A DNA stretch of 64,000 nt from contig NZ_VIKW01000002.1 of the NCBI RefSeq assembly GCF_009711975.1, positions 1 to 64,000 on the forward strand, written 5' to 3'. Within the stretch, counting starts at the first letter, position 1, and every line of letters begins with the position of its first letter. Made by a program: the position numbers and the translations under genes. The notes under the pieces were generated by a model, which saw only the letters and a list, made by a program, of their open reading frames with translations, was not told where the DNA came from and searched no databases. The stretch comes from Anabaena sp. UHCC 0204. GTDB taxonomy: Bacteria; Cyanobacteriota; Cyanobacteriia; Cyanobacteriales; Nostocaceae. Shown in pieces: positions 54,350-63,741 of the stretch.

Positions 54350-55330
54350 TTATGGTTTGTTCTCAAAGCGTTTTTTCACAATCCAATTTTTCCAAAAATA
54401 AAAAGGACTTAGCAAAGTATATAATATAAGTTCTCTTTCTCCAGCAGCCACTACATCTGTCGCAATTACGTTATGATACCTAAACCAGTGTAACATAAGC
54501 TTACGAAAATCATTGACAATATAAACTGGAATCATGAATGGTCTTTGCCAAAGTTCGTGTTTCAACATCCGAGTCCAATAACGACTCAATCCTACTCCAC
54601 GAAAAAATTTGAGTATATAGTCTCGTTCAAAACGAGTTTTTGGTATCCGATGGTAAATTTCCATTGCGGGATTGTACCAAATTTCCCAACCTGCTTTTTT
54701 AATATACGATAATGCTTCTATATCTTCTCCTTTGGCGGCTAGAGAATTTCCAATAGGACCTTGCAACTGTAAGCATTCTGGAACATTTTTATCCCAAGCT
54801 GATTTGCGAATTACTAAGCCAGCACCTGGAGGAAATAATCCCAAACGATTAGATAAACCATGATTAAAGCAAATCTGTTGCTCTCGCTCTATGATGGGGA
54901 AAAAACCAGCTATCCGTTCAAAATTTTCAGGAGGTTGGACTTCAAAATCTCCATGAATCCGACTTCCATACGCACCTGCTTGAGGGTATGCTTGACCAAA
55001 AGTATAGGCTGAAGCTACCCAATCTGGTGCGGGAATATTGTCATCATCTAGAAATCCAATCAGAGGAGCTTTAGCTTCTTTCATAGCTCTTTGTCTTGCA
55101 AATGAAGCACCTTGTTTCGATTCAAAGTAATAGTTAATAGGAAAATGCTTTTTCCAGTCTAGCTGGTATTGTTGAATAATCTTTGCTGTGTTATCGGTAC
55201 TATTATTATCAACTATAACAATTTCCCAGGAAATATTGTCTGTGTTGATCTGCGATCGCAGTTTCTCTAACAACTCAGGTAAGTATTTTTCTCCGTTGTA
55301 TGTGCGAATAACAACACTGAATTTGATCAT
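54350..55330 (-). CDS. HpsE-like glycosyltransferase (GT2)
   Basis: This 326-residue GT2 enzyme is the first gene of the operon. It starts VVIRTYNGEKYLPELLEKLR, then IVDNNSTDNTAKIIQQYQLD, the DDD metal motif FLDDDNIPAPDWVASAY, and the HpsE-like GAYGSRIHGDFEVQPPENFE and LFPPGAGLVIRKSAW. It closely resembles the hormogonium polysaccharide glycosyltransferase HpsE of filamentous cyanobacteria. The HpsE assignment is by motif memory. The spacing to the next gene is 9 bp. Confidence 0.88.
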   Translation of the reverse strand: MIKFSVVIRTYNGEKYLPELLEKLRSQINTDNISWEIVIVDNNSTDNTAKIIQQYQLDWKKHFPINYYFESKQGASFARQRAMKEAKAPLIGFLDDDNIPAPDWVASAYTFGQAYPQAGAYGSRIHGDFEVQPPENFERIAGFFPIIEREQQICFNHGLSNRLGLFPPGAGLVIRKSAWDKNVPECLQLQGPIGNSLAAKGEDIEALSYIKKAGWEIWYNPAMEIYHRIPKTRFERDYILKFFRGVGLSRYWTRMLKHELWQRPFMIPVYIVNDFRKLMLHWFRYHNVIATDVVAAGERELILYTLLSPFYFWKNWIVKKRFENKP

Positions 55331-55930
55331 AACATAATATGAATTAACTGTGCTATGGAGAAAAAATTTTACATAGAACTATTTAACAATTTTTGTATAC
55401 AATAACACTGATGTATACTTGTAAAAGTATACTATATAATTAGCAATAAAAAATATTAGTTCTTCAGTATCTCTGATACCAAATATAGATTTATTGATAT
55501 TCAACACTATTGCCAATTTTCCCAAATTGCCAATTTTCCCAAATAGGTCTGAAACCCAATAAAATCGTGACGATATCAATAGGGTTTCAGGGTTTTGGCA
55601 ATAAGTAGGTGGGCGTTAAAAATTGTCGTTGGGGCAAGGGAACAGGGAACAGGGAACAGGAAGAGAGTTTTGGGCGATTTTACTTTTCTTCACACATTTT
55701 GGTTTTTTCCGCTCAGGTACTTAGTATTGTGTTTTTAATAGCCAATTAATCTTAAATCAATCTATAAATTCATAAGATATACTTGTATAAGGAGATTTTT
55801 AATATTTGTGAAAGTAATTTAGCATAGTACATACAGACAACTCTTGATTTTTGCTGATGTGTGACACAAGACACTGACAAGGCAATTAAAACCAATAACT
55901 AATGACTAATGACCACTGACTCATAACAGA
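55331..55930. other. Intergenic region between the polysaccharide operon and surE
   Basis: There is no convincing gene; a 66-codon minus-strand frame at 55379-55579 looks like chance. It contains a 16-bp tandem GCCAATTTTCCCAAAT (about 55511-55543), a GGGAACA triplet repeat (about 55637-55660) and the AATGACTAAT heptamers just before surE (about 55894-55918). Divergent promoters must lie here. Confidence 0.6.
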
Positions 55931-56734
55931 ATGAAATTACTAATCAGTAACGATGATGGTATTTCTGCACTGGGGATTCGGACTTTAGCCAACACCTTAG
56001 CAGCAGCGGGTCATGAAGTAACAGTAGTTTGTCCAGATCGAGAGCGATCGGCAACTGGACACGGATTAACTTTACTTCAACCGATTCGCGCTGAAATAGT
56101 GGAATCGCTGTTTCATCCTCAAATTAAAGCTTGGGCTTGTGATGGTACGCCTTCAGATTGTGTAAAATTAGCATTATGGGCTTTATTAGATTCTCCACCT
56201 GAATTAGTGCTGTCTGGAATTAACCAAGGTGCAAATTTAGGGACAGAAATCCTCTACTCCGGTACTGTTTCGGCAGCAATGGAAGGTTTAATAGAAGGCA
56301 TTCCCAGTATTGCTTTTAGTTTAACTAGTCATACTCACAAGGACTTTCAAACAGCAGCCAAATTTGCTGAAATCCTCGTTGCCAAAATTGCCGCCCAACC
56401 TCTCCCAGATTTAATGTTACTTAACGTCAACATTCCGCCCTTATCCTGGGAAGAAATTGCCGGTGTCACCTTTACCAGACAAGGAATAAGACGCTACGTT
56501 GATGTTTTTAATAAACGCACTGACCCCAGAGGTAAAACTTACTACTGGTTAACCGGAGAGGTAATAGAAGATGTAGAACCACCCATAGAGTTAAATTTAC
56601 CAAACCACATTCCCCTTGATGTTCATGCCATTCAAGAAAAATACATCAGTATTACTCCTTTGCAATATAACCTGACTTATGGTCATGGACTTAATCAGTT
56701 ATCTACATGGGAATTGAAATTTCCTGAGATTTAA
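55931..56734 (+). CDS. surE: 5'/3'-nucleotidase SurE
   Basis: This 267-residue metal-dependent phosphatase removes phosphate from nucleoside monophosphates. It has the N-terminal [17 protein letters not shown] metal motif, [30 protein letters not shown] and [20 protein letters not shown], all canonical. Length is normal. It is a single gene, preceded by heptamer repeats. Confidence 0.96.
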   Translation: MKLLISNDDGISALGIRTLANTLAAAGHEVTVVCPDRERSATGHGLTLLQPIRAEIVESLFHPQIKAWACDGTPSDCVKLALWALLDSPPELVLSGINQGANLGTEILYSGTVSAAMEGLIEGIPSIAFSLTSHTHKDFQTAAKFAEILVAKIAAQPLPDLMLLNVNIPPLSWEEIAGVTFTRQGIRRYVDVFNKRTDPRGKTYYWLTGEVIEDVEPPIELNLPNHIPLDVHAIQEKYISITPLQYNLTYGHGLNQLSTWELKFPEI

Positions 56735-57027
56735 GTAAGTTCTACCAAAGTGGAGAAAATTCTTTTCAGTAACTTTACTGAATCTTTACTAACTATTACT
56801 TAAGTAAATGTAGTAAACTAGATAGAATAGGAAGTATCAAAAAAAAAGAGTTATATGATAATTCCTAATGTCTGACTCTGACCTCTATTCAATGCCAAGT
56901 AGAGCAGTTTTATAGCCGAAAAATGTTGTTTTCATGAATAAAACTGGTAAAACAGCATACACTTAAACCAATAGAAGTCATTTGTTTTCATTATTCCCCT
57001 GCTCAGTCCAGCCAGCCAGCAATACCC

Positions 57028-57924
57028 ATGTCTAGGATAGAGAACCAATTTAACGTACAATTTTGGGGCGTTAGGGGCAGCATCCCCAGTCCAGGTCTAG
57101 ATACCGTTCGCTATGGAGGGAATACTCCTTGTGTTTCCATGCAAGTAGGCGGTAAACAACTGATTTTTGATGCTGGTACAGGATTACACGTTTTAGGAAA
57201 ATCCTTATTGTCCCAAATGCCAGTAGAGGGTCATTTATTCTTTACCCATTCTCACTGGGATCATATTCAAGGATTTCCCTTTTTTACCCCTGCTTTTATC
57301 AATGGGAATAAATTTAATATTTATGGGGCGATCGCTCCCGATGGTTCAACTATAGAACAGCGGTTGAATGATCAGATGCTGCATCCTAACTTTCCTGTCC
57401 CTTTACAGATTATGCAGTCCAACTTGACTTTTCACGACGTTCAAGCCGGACAGCCTATCCATATTGATGACATTATCGTAGAAACGGCTCATTTAAATCA
57501 TCCAGGTGAAGCAGTAGGATATCGAGTGAACTGGCGAGGTGGTGCGGCTGTTTATATGACCGATACTGAACATTATGCTGATCATTTAGATGAAAATGTA
57601 TTGTGGTTAGCTCGCAATGCTGATATCCTCATTTATGATTCCACATATACTGATGAAGAGTACAATAACCCCAAATCACCGAAAATTGGCTGGGGACACT
57701 CTACTTGGCAAGAAGCTATCAAAGTTGCTAAAGCTGCCAATGTTAAAACCCTAGTAATTTACCATCATGATCCAGCCCACAATGATGAGTTTTTAGATCG
57801 GATTGGGGAAGAAGCTCATGTTTGTTTTGCGGGTGCAATTATGGCTAAAGAAGGATTAGTTCTACCAGTAACTATTAATGAAGCTACATCAGAATCTTTT
57901 CCTACCAGCAAGTATTCGACTTGA
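57028..57924 (+). CDS. Metallo-beta-lactamase-fold hydrolase
   Basis: This 298-residue protein has the di-metal motif HSHWDH (in FFTHSHWDHIQGFPFF), further ligands in TAHLNHPGEAVGYRV, a metal Asp in YMTDTEHYAD and the late His region VIYHHDPAHNDEF. The N-terminus WGVRGSIPSPG is typical of a family sharing the RNase Z/phosphodiesterase fold. The cyanobacterial members are annotated as MBL hydrolases without a confirmed substrate; cyclic-nucleotide or phosphonate-like esters are possible. Confidence 0.88.
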   Translation: MSRIENQFNVQFWGVRGSIPSPGLDTVRYGGNTPCVSMQVGGKQLIFDAGTGLHVLGKSLLSQMPVEGHLFFTHSHWDHIQGFPFFTPAFINGNKFNIYGAIAPDGSTIEQRLNDQMLHPNFPVPLQIMQSNLTFHDVQAGQPIHIDDIIVETAHLNHPGEAVGYRVNWRGGAAVYMTDTEHYADHLDENVLWLARNADILIYDSTYTDEEYNNPKSPKIGWGHSTWQEAIKVAKAANVKTLVIYHHDPAHNDEFLDRIGEEAHVCFAGAIMAKEGLVLPVTINEATSESFPTSKYST

Positions 57925-57978
57925 GAATTGCTTAATTAGAGGGACTGCTGAAAAAGTTTTTTTGGTGACAGGTTGGCT

Positions 57979-58040
57979 TCAGAGGGAACTCTTGACGGGC
58001 AACAGGGAACAGAAAAACTCATGTTTGAGTTAAACATGAG
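57979..58040 (-). repeat. CTCATGTTT hairpin element, copy 2 (inverted)
   Basis: In the minus sense it reads the CTCATGTTTAACTC... AACATGAG hairpin, then TTTTTCTGTTCCCTGTT and TTCCCTCTGAA. It shares its stem and flanks with 37191-37242. Confidence 0.65.
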
Positions 58041-58146
58041 ATTGAAATAATGACACTGTTTTTTTCGCTGCTCGTCATCTTTTAAAAACATCTTTTTTTT
58101 GACTGAGCTTGAAACTCACCAACTAAAGTTTCTTACCTGTTACCTG

Positions 58147-58341
58147 TTACCTTTTTTGTAAAAAATCATTATCCACGAATGATGCTTTTGAAGTATAATA
58201 TTCTTCGGTTTCAACAAACCTAATTCCGTATTGTTTACACAATTGAGCAATACGGTTTTTGATTTGTGCTGTAGGGATGAGAACAAATTTTTGATTAGTT
58301 TTAGAGCCAATATTTATGGCTCTTCGGCACTTGGTATGCTA
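58147..58341 (-). pseudogene. IS200/IS605-family TnpB remnant
   Basis: An open stretch of 64 codons with no start codon encodes INIGSKTNQKFVLIPTAQIK, then IAQLCKQYGIRFVETEEYYT and SKASFVDNDFLQ. The NIG.KTNQ.FV.IP and EE.YTSKASF.D motifs are the signature of the C-terminal RuvC region of TnpB/OrfB transposon endonucleases. Everything before the motif (including the first catalytic Asp) and after it (the zinc ribbon and last Asp) is missing. It is a decayed insertion-sequence relic. Confidence 0.75.
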
Positions 58342-58677
58342 AATTATTTTGTCAAATTCCAAAACCCTTGCCATATAAGGATTTTATGTTAATTTATTGG
58401 TGAATTTGACATAAATTTGGCATCAAAAACAATGAAACCCTTTATTTATATGGGTTCTGGGGTAAATAAACTCATATTTGGCATAACAACTACCGAAGAA
58501 CCATATTTATATAGTCTTTTTACCCCGCATTCCATCCAAATATAATAGCTGCAATCTTGTTTTCAAAACAATGATTTATAAATATTCAAGCCGATTTGTT
58601 TAAATCCTAGTGATGATTAGAAATTGATAAGATGCTGGAAACGCCTGGATGCCAAGAAAAAACTGTACCAAACCAAT

Positions 58678-61600
58678 ATGAATATCTATATTGATAACCA
58701 AAATAACAATACTCTCTCAGTTCACTTTAATTGGGATTACTTAATTGCGATCATCGCTCTCAAGATCCGTCAATCCTTAGACCTGGTAACAATTTTACAA
58801 ACCACTGTGGACGAAGTGCATCAGCTTCTTCAGTGCGATCGCGTTCTGCTCTACCAGTTTGAACCAGATTGGAGCGGTCAAGTGGTGGTAGAAGCTATTT
58901 CCGACCCCCAGTGGTCATTAGTGGATCTGGTGGTACATGATACCTGCTTTGAATCCTGCTGGCTGGAAACCTATCAAGAGAAACAGATACGCGCGATCGC
59001 CGACGTTGCAGCCGCCAACCTCACCTCCTGCCATGCTGAATTTCTGGCTAAATTTCAGGTAAAAGCCAACCTGGTTGTTCCAGTGCTGCGCGAATCTCAG
59101 CTTTGGGGGTTGCTGATTGCCCATAACTGCACAGCACCTCGTCAGTGGCAGATAGAAGAGATGGAAGGCTTGGAGCAGATTGCTGTCCATCTGGGTATCG
59201 CCATTCACCAAGCATATTTGATTGAACAATTACAGACAGAAAAGGCCAAATTGGTTGCTCTGATGGCAATGCGAACAGAGCAACTTGAACAAACCAATCT
59301 TGATTTTCTGGCAGAGGTAAGAGAGCGTCACCAGCTTGAGGGAGTAGTCAGCGAGGGCGAAAAGTTTTTGCGTCAAGTGCTGAACAGTATCTTTGCTTTT
59401 GTGGGGGTATTGAACCCAAATGGGGTTTTGATCGAGGCTAACCAAGCTCCCCTGGATGTCGCTGGACTTACCCGTGAGGATGTCATTAACAAGCCCTTTG
59501 CCGATGCCTACTGGTGGAGCTACTCACCGGATGCACAGGCACAAATTCGAGAGGCGATCGCCCAAGCCCAGCAAGGAAACTCCGTGCGGTTTGATATTCC
59601 CATACAGGTGCGGGGAGGCGATCGCATCATCATTGACTTTTCCCTCAATCCCCTGCACGATGCCACCGGGCAGATCACTCATCTCATTCCCTCCGGTATT
59701 GACATCACCGAACGCAAACAAGCAGAAATTGCCCTGCGCCAAAGCCAAGATGAACGGTTTCAACTGGCAGCGATCGTGGAATCGTCTCAGGAGGCGATTA
59801 TCAGCAAAACCCTTGATGGCAGGATCACCAGTTGGAATCAGGCAGCAGAACGATTATTTGGCTATACTGCCTCCGAAGCCATTGGTCAGCAAATTACGAT
59901 GCTGATCCCACCAGAGCGCCAGTCTGAAGCCGCATTGATTTTGCAGCGCATCTTCCGAGGGGAGCGAGTTGATACCTATGAAACCCAACGGCAACACAAG
60001 GATGGCAGCTTAGTGGATGTAGCGTTGAGCATTTCCCCGATTCGGGATGAAAACGGTGTGGTAATTGGCGCATCGAAAATTGCCAGGGATATTCGCCAAC
60101 ATAAACGCCTGGAAGCCGAACGGGATCAAGCCGAACTGAAGCTGCGCCAGAGTAACGCCCAACTCGAAGATTTTTTCGACAGTGCCAGCGACCTAATCCA
60201 GAGCGTCTCTTTGCAGGATGGGCGGTTTCTCTATGTTAACCACGCCTGGCTCACTACTCTAGGCTACGAACGAGATGAACTTGCCGCCTTGACTGTATTT
60301 AACCTGATTGCCCCTGACTGCCTCCCGGATTGTCAAAGGATATTTCAGGAATTGCAATCGGGAGCAGTTGACCATGTTGAGCGATTGGCAATTGCCTTTG
60401 TCAGTAAAACAGGGCAGAAGATTCTCCTCGAAGGTAGTATCAATGTCCGCTATGAAGCAGGGATACCTATTGCCACCCGCGCCATCTTGCGGGATGTGAC
60501 AGCCCAACGTCAGGTGGAAAAAACTCTCCAAGAGCAAGCAACGATTCTCCGCATCTTCTATGAGTCGTCCCCCTTGATTCTGGGAGTGGTGGAATTGTCA
60601 GACAATGACATTCTCCATACACACCATAATCCAGCCAACCTCCAGTTTTTTGGGGTTTCGCCCGCAGCCCTCGACTATAAATGGGCTAGTGAAATTGGAG
60701 TTCCACCAGAACATATTCAACGTTGGTTATTTCACTACCATAAAAGCCAGGAGATGCAACAGCCGATTCAATTTGAATATGAACATCAAACCGAGGATCA
60801 GACTTACTGGTTGTCAACAGTAGTTCAATTTATTGGCATTGCTGACAGTGGGCGATCGCAATTTTCCTATACGGTGCAAGATATTAGTGAACGCAAACAA
60901 CTGGAAATTGAACATCAGCGTGCCGAAGCAATGCAGCGCCAGGCGGAACAAGTCAGTTATGAACTCAAACTTCTAGAGAAAATCTTAGAAATCATCTTTG
61001 CAGGCTATTGGGATTGGGATATTTATGGCAATCAAGAATACCTCAGTTCCGGCTTTAAACGGATGTTTGGCTATGATGATCACGAACTCCCAAATTTACC
61101 AAATAGCTGGCAAAAACTGATTTTTCCAGAGGATTTAAGCAGGGCATTAGCCTGTTTTGAGCAACATATTCAAAGTCATGGGGAGATTCCCTTTTATAAC
61201 GAAGTCAGATATCTTCACAAAGATGGCTCAACAGTTTGGGTAATGAGTTCGGGGCAGGTGATTTCCTGGGATGAGGACGACAAACCCCTCCGGATGATTG
61301 GCTGTCATATAAACATTACTGCTCGCAAACTAGCGGAAAATAACCTCCGCCACATTAACCTGATATTGGAAAACGCTGTAGAAGGTATTGCTCGCTTAGA
61401 TACTACTGGGAGATATATCAGTGTCAACCGCGCCTATGCTGAGATTTGTGGCTATGGTCCCGATGAATTAATCGGTCAGATATGGACGGTGACAGTTTAT
61501 GGAGAGGATTTGCCAGGACTGGAATCGGCTTATAAAACCATGCTGGAAACGGGCAAAGTCGAGGCTGAAGCCAGAGGCATACGTCAGGATGGTTCTGTGT

Positions 61601-63498
61601 TTTACAAGCAGGTGATCATGATTACTGATTATGATGAGCAGGGAAAATTCATCGGACATTACTGTTTTCTCAAAGATATCAGCGATCGCAAATACGGACA
61701 ACAGCAACTAGCCGCCAGCGAAGCCCGCTATCGTAACATCATTGAAACCACCCTAGAAGGGGTGTGGATGCTAGATGCAGAGGGCAAGACTACCTTTGTC
61801 AATCAGAGGATGGCAGATATGTTGGACTACACTGCGGATCAGATGGCAGGTACTACGCTGATGGACTTCATTGCTCTGGCTGATCGCCCCCAAGCCCAAA
61901 TCTATCTAGAACGGCGACAGCAGGGCATTGAGGAACAGCATCCTTTCAAGTTTCAGCGCCAGGATGCAACTCCTCTGTGGGCGATTGTCTCAGCTACACC
62001 GATGTTAGATGATCAAAGCAACTTCATGGGCATAACTGGCTTACTCACTGACATTACGGAACTTGTCACTGTTCAAGAGGCTCTCAAATCTTCCCAGATC
62101 CAACTCACCAGTGTTTTAAATAGTTCTTTGGATGGGATTATGGCGTTTCGGGCGGTACGCGATCACCAGGGGATGATTATTGACTTTGAATGGTTGTTAA
62201 GTAATCCCGCCGCCTGTCAACTGGTGGGGCGCTCATCGGAACAACTGATTGGTAAACATTTACTGGTGGAAATGCCTGGAAACCTCAAAGAAGGACTATT
62301 TGATGAGTATGTCAATGTGGTGGAATCAGAGAAACCTTATAAGCGAGAATTCTACTACAACCATGATGGTATTGAGTCTTGGTTTGAAAATATTGCGGTC
62401 AAATTGGAAGATGGTTTTGCTGTTACCTTCCGGGATATAACGGCAATGAGACAATCGGAACAGGCAATTCAGCAAGTGAATCAACAACTGCAAGAACGGG
62501 TTGCCGATCTTGACCAACGCCATGCAGAAATGTTGATTTTGAGCGAAATCAGCGATTTTCTACAAGCCTGTCTGACGGTGACAGAAGCCTGTGCAACCCT
62601 CAGCAGTTTGGTAGAACCCCTTTTTCCTGGCTGTTCCGGGGGAGTGTTCATTACCAATCCGTCTCGAAACCGTGTGGAAGTTATCTCATCTTGGGGCGAT
62701 TCCCTACAATCTGCACCGGACTTTCACCCCCAGGATTGCTGGGCTTTGCGGCGGGGTAGGTTGCATACTTGTAACCACGATCAATTGGGGCTACGCTGTC
62801 AGCATATCCCGGCAGGTCGGGAGATCGCCACCACTCTCTGCATCCCGATGATTGCCCAGGGTGAGACTTTGGGTTTGTTTTATCTGAGTACCAATCACCC
62901 TAATGCCCTTCCTGAAGCTAAACGGCAAATTGCTCGCACTGTTGCAGAACAGGTGGCACTGGCGATCGCTAACTTAAATCTGCGCGAAACCTTACAATAT
63001 CAAAGCATCCGTGACCCTCTCACTGGTTTATTTAACCGCCGGTATTTAGAAGAAGTTTTGACTCAAGAAATTGCCCGTGGCCAACGTAAGCAACACCCAA
63101 TCGGTGTGGTGATGATTGATGTGGATCACTTTAAGCGATTTAATGATACCTACGGTCATGATGTGGGGGACTATGTGCTGCAAACCATTGGCATACTACT
63201 CAAAGAAAGCGTGCGTGGGTCAGATATTGCCTGTCGCTATGGAGGAGAAGAAATGACCCTAATTCTGCCGGAGTCTTCCCTAGAGGAAACAAATATTAAG
63301 GCTGAAGAGATTCGAGAGGCGATCGCTACACTGATTCTTGCATACAATGGACAGCACTTGGGCAACCTCACTATCTCACTCGGCATTGCAGGCTTCCCGA
63401 AACACGGCGCAACAGGCACAGCCCTTCTACAAGCTGCTGATGCTGCTCTTTACCGTGCTAAGTCTGCTGGACGCAACCAAGTCGTAGTTGCACCATAA
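58678..63498 (+). CDS. DXCF cyanobacteriochrome - 8 PAS - GAF - GGDEF photoreceptor
   Basis: From the ATG at 58678 this is a 1606-residue signalling protein without membrane spans. The N-terminal GAF (about 30-200) has the two cysteines of DXCF cyanobacteriochromes: Asp88-Thr-Cys90-Phe91 and Cys118-His119, exactly 28 residues apart, which fits a bilin-binding blue/green- or blue/teal-sensing domain. About eight PAS domains follow (for example ILENAVEGIARLDTTGRYIS and IIETTLEGVWMLDAEGKTTF). Then come a second GAF (about 1280-1430) and a GGDEF domain with GGEEM at 1522-1526, a Met replacing the usual Phe, and an RGSD-type RxxD inhibitory site five residues before it. It probably makes cyclic-di-GMP in response to light, controlling motility or aggregation (inference). 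An upstream TTG start at 58624 is possible but less likely. Confidence 0.9.
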   Translation: MNIYIDNQNNNTLSVHFNWDYLIAIIALKIRQSLDLVTILQTTVDEVHQLLQCDRVLLYQFEPDWSGQVVVEAISDPQWSLVDLVVHDTCFESCWLETYQEKQIRAIADVAAANLTSCHAEFLAKFQVKANLVVPVLRESQLWGLLIAHNCTAPRQWQIEEMEGLEQIAVHLGIAIHQAYLIEQLQTEKAKLVALMAMRTEQLEQTNLDFLAEVRERHQLEGVVSEGEKFLRQVLNSIFAFVGVLNPNGVLIEANQAPLDVAGLTREDVINKPFADAYWWSYSPDAQAQIREAIAQAQQGNSVRFDIPIQVRGGDRIIIDFSLNPLHDATGQITHLIPSGIDITERKQAEIALRQSQDERFQLAAIVESSQEAIISKTLDGRITSWNQAAERLFGYTASEAIGQQITMLIPPERQSEAALILQRIFRGERVDTYETQRQHKDGSLVDVALSISPIRDENGVVIGASKIARDIRQHKRLEAERDQAELKLRQSNAQLEDFFDSASDLIQSVSLQDGRFLYVNHAWLTTLGYERDELAALTVFNLIAPDCLPDCQRIFQELQSGAVDHVERLAIAFVSKTGQKILLEGSINVRYEAGIPIATRAILRDVTAQRQVEKTLQEQATILRIFYESSPLILGVVELSDNDILHTHHNPANLQFFGVSPAALDYKWASEIGVPPEHIQRWLFHYHKSQEMQQPIQFEYEHQTEDQTYWLSTVVQFIGIADSGRSQFSYTVQDISERKQLEIEHQRAEAMQRQAEQVSYELKLLEKILEIIFAGYWDWDIYGNQEYLSSGFKRMFGYDDHELPNLPNSWQKLIFPEDLSRALACFEQHIQSHGEIPFYNEVRYLHKDGSTVWVMSSGQVISWDEDDKPLRMIGCHINITARKLAENNLRHINLILENAVEGIARLDTTGRYISVNRAYAEICGYGPDELIGQIWTVTVYGEDLPGLESAYKTMLETGKVEAEARGIRQDGSVFYKQVIMITDYDEQGKFIGHYCFLKDISDRKYGQQQLAASEARYRNIIETTLEGVWMLDAEGKTTFVNQRMADMLDYTADQMAGTTLMDFIALADRPQAQIYLERRQQGIEEQHPFKFQRQDATPLWAIVSATPMLDDQSNFMGITGLLTDITELVTVQEALKSSQIQLTSVLNSSLDGIMAFRAVRDHQGMIIDFEWLLSNPAACQLVGRSSEQLIGKHLLVEMPGNLKEGLFDEYVNVVESEKPYKREFYYNHDGIESWFENIAVKLEDGFAVTFRDITAMRQSEQAIQQVNQQLQERVADLDQRHAEMLILSEISDFLQACLTVTEACATLSSLVEPLFPGCSGGVFITNPSRNRVEVISSWGDSLQSAPDFHPQDCWALRRGRLHTCNHDQLGLRCQHIPAGREIATTLCIPMIAQGETLGLFYLSTNHPNALPEAKRQIARTVAEQVALAIANLNLRETLQYQSIRDPLTGLFNRRYLEEVLTQEIARGQRKQHPIGVVMIDVDHFKRFNDTYGHDVGDYVLQTIGILLKESVRGSDIACRYGGEEMTLILPESSLEETNIKAEEIREAIATLILAYNGQHLGNLTISLGIAGFPKHGATGTALLQAADAALYRAKSAGRNQVVVAP

Positions 63499-63741
63499 AA
63501 CAATAATCCCCGCCTTATAGATGCGGGGAGTATCAATTGACATAAATCCCCGTCCTAAAGTCCGAGGATTGTTTAACGCTTCATTGGGTTGTGCTATTTC
63601 GATTTAGTCTTACCATCCCTTGACGTTCATTTATACTAATGACCTATGGCAACTAGATATAGTTTACCATCGAGCCGTCCTAGAAAGCTTGTCTTGAGCT
63701 TGTCGAAGGAATGAGGCTTATACCCCATATTTTTGGTCAAT
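63499..63741. other. Spacer with two hairpins
   Basis: The first hairpin, CCCCGC/GCGGGG (63508-63528), follows the photoreceptor stop codon and may end its transcript; a second imperfect one (AATCCCCGTCC...CCGAGGATT) follows at about 63545-63569. A CTTGAGCTTGTCGAAGGAATG motif near 63692 is a common repeat. There is no gene. Confidence 0.5.

Larger units (their letters stand above)
57925..58677. other. Repeat- and relic-containing region upstream of the photoreceptor gene
   Basis: About 750 bp without an intact gene. It contains the CTCATGTTT hairpin element (57979-58040), a TnpB remnant (58147-58341), and about 300 bp of AT-rich sequence that must hold the promoter of the photoreceptor gene. 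The frame of that gene is open back to 58624, but the upstream part has no good start. Confidence 0.6.

Noticed and set aside
55379-55579. A 66-codon minus-strand open frame
   Set aside because: Its N-terminal codons come from a 16-bp tandem repeat region and it has no ribosome site or recognisable motif.
63499-63741. End of an IS200/IS605 element with paired hairpins
   Set aside because: The hairpins resemble IS ends only loosely, and no transposase fragment is adjacent.
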